Assembly: GCA_031266615.1 (NCBI GenBank)
Contig: JAISAR010000024.1
Span: forward strand, 1 to 5,604
Source: Rickettsiales bacterium
Lineage (GTDB): Bacteria; Pseudomonadota; Alphaproteobacteria; Rickettsiales; Anaplasmataceae
Direction of reading: 5' to 3'
Length of the DNA: 5,604 nucleotides
Shown piece by piece: positions 5,459 through 5,604 of this stretch. The notes beneath the pieces are model-generated. The model worked only from the letters and a program-made list of their open reading frames with translations, was not told where the DNA came from and made no database searches. Made by a program: the position numbers and the translations under genes. Every line of letters begins with the position of its first letter. Within the stretch, counting starts at the first letter, position 1.

Positions 5459-5604
5459 TTAAAACTTCTGGTTTTTTACCTATACAAGGCAAAAGAAGCC
5501 CTGGTCAATATCTATTTTAATAACTTGGCGTTAATGTCTTATACGCTTGACAAGTAGCTGACCTTGGGGTTGTAAATACCCATAATCTCATAATAAGGGA
5601 AATG
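5459..5604. other. Right-end non-coding or repeat-derived sequence, no gene called
   Basis: Together with the aatA upstream region and the right repeat arm, this makes 425 gene-free bases from 5180 to the end. The only open frame of note is on the minus strand, 5591-5517, reading MRLWVFTTPRSATC and on to 24 residues, with no ribosome-binding site. The region also has a short dyad CTTGACAAG at 5546-5554 that shares CTTGACAA with the inner end of the adjacent repeat arm. It is likely the continuation of a dispersed repeat or a decayed gene, but the sequence alone does not settle this. Confidence 0.4.

Overview
This AT-rich window looks like part of the chromosome of an obligate intracellular alphaproteobacterium of the Rickettsiales, most likely a Wolbachia. 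That is an inference from three things: the style of the proteins (an alphaproteobacterial class I aspartate aminotransferase and a Rickettsiales-like serine hydroxymethyltransferase), the low GC seen by eye, and loosely packed genes separated by repeat-like intergenic DNA. No database search was possible.

Layout: positions 1-153 and 5308-5458 are two arms of an inverted repeat, about 92% identical by hand alignment, that face each other across almost the whole window. Five genes lie between them. Four are on the minus strand; in transcription order they are an aspartate aminotransferase (aatA, 5179-3986), a Gdx/SugE-type small multidrug resistance exporter (3930-3613), a 12-helix major facilitator transporter (2748-1537) and serine hydroxymethyltransferase (glyA, 1480-203). 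One gene of unknown function (3042-3545) is on the plus strand, between the two transporters. The 293-base divergent intergenic region (2749-3041) carries candidate promoters in both directions and two inverted repeats. The right end (5459-5604) holds no credible gene.

How the genes relate: aatA links aspartate/glutamate to oxaloacetate and 2-oxoglutarate, and glyA feeds one-carbon units into the folate pool. Both are core metabolism in a host-dependent bacterium. The two membrane proteins move small solutes or toxic cations. Spacing allows MFS-glyA to be one transcript (57-base gap). The exporter gene sits 55 bases behind aatA, but a good sigma-70-like promoter overlaps the aatA stop codon, so it may be transcribed separately. 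I see no CRISPR array, tRNA, rRNA, intact insertion sequence or phage gene. I do not see a clear new biological system; the most notable items are the long facing inverted repeat, the orphan plus-strand gene and the structured leader of the MFS gene.
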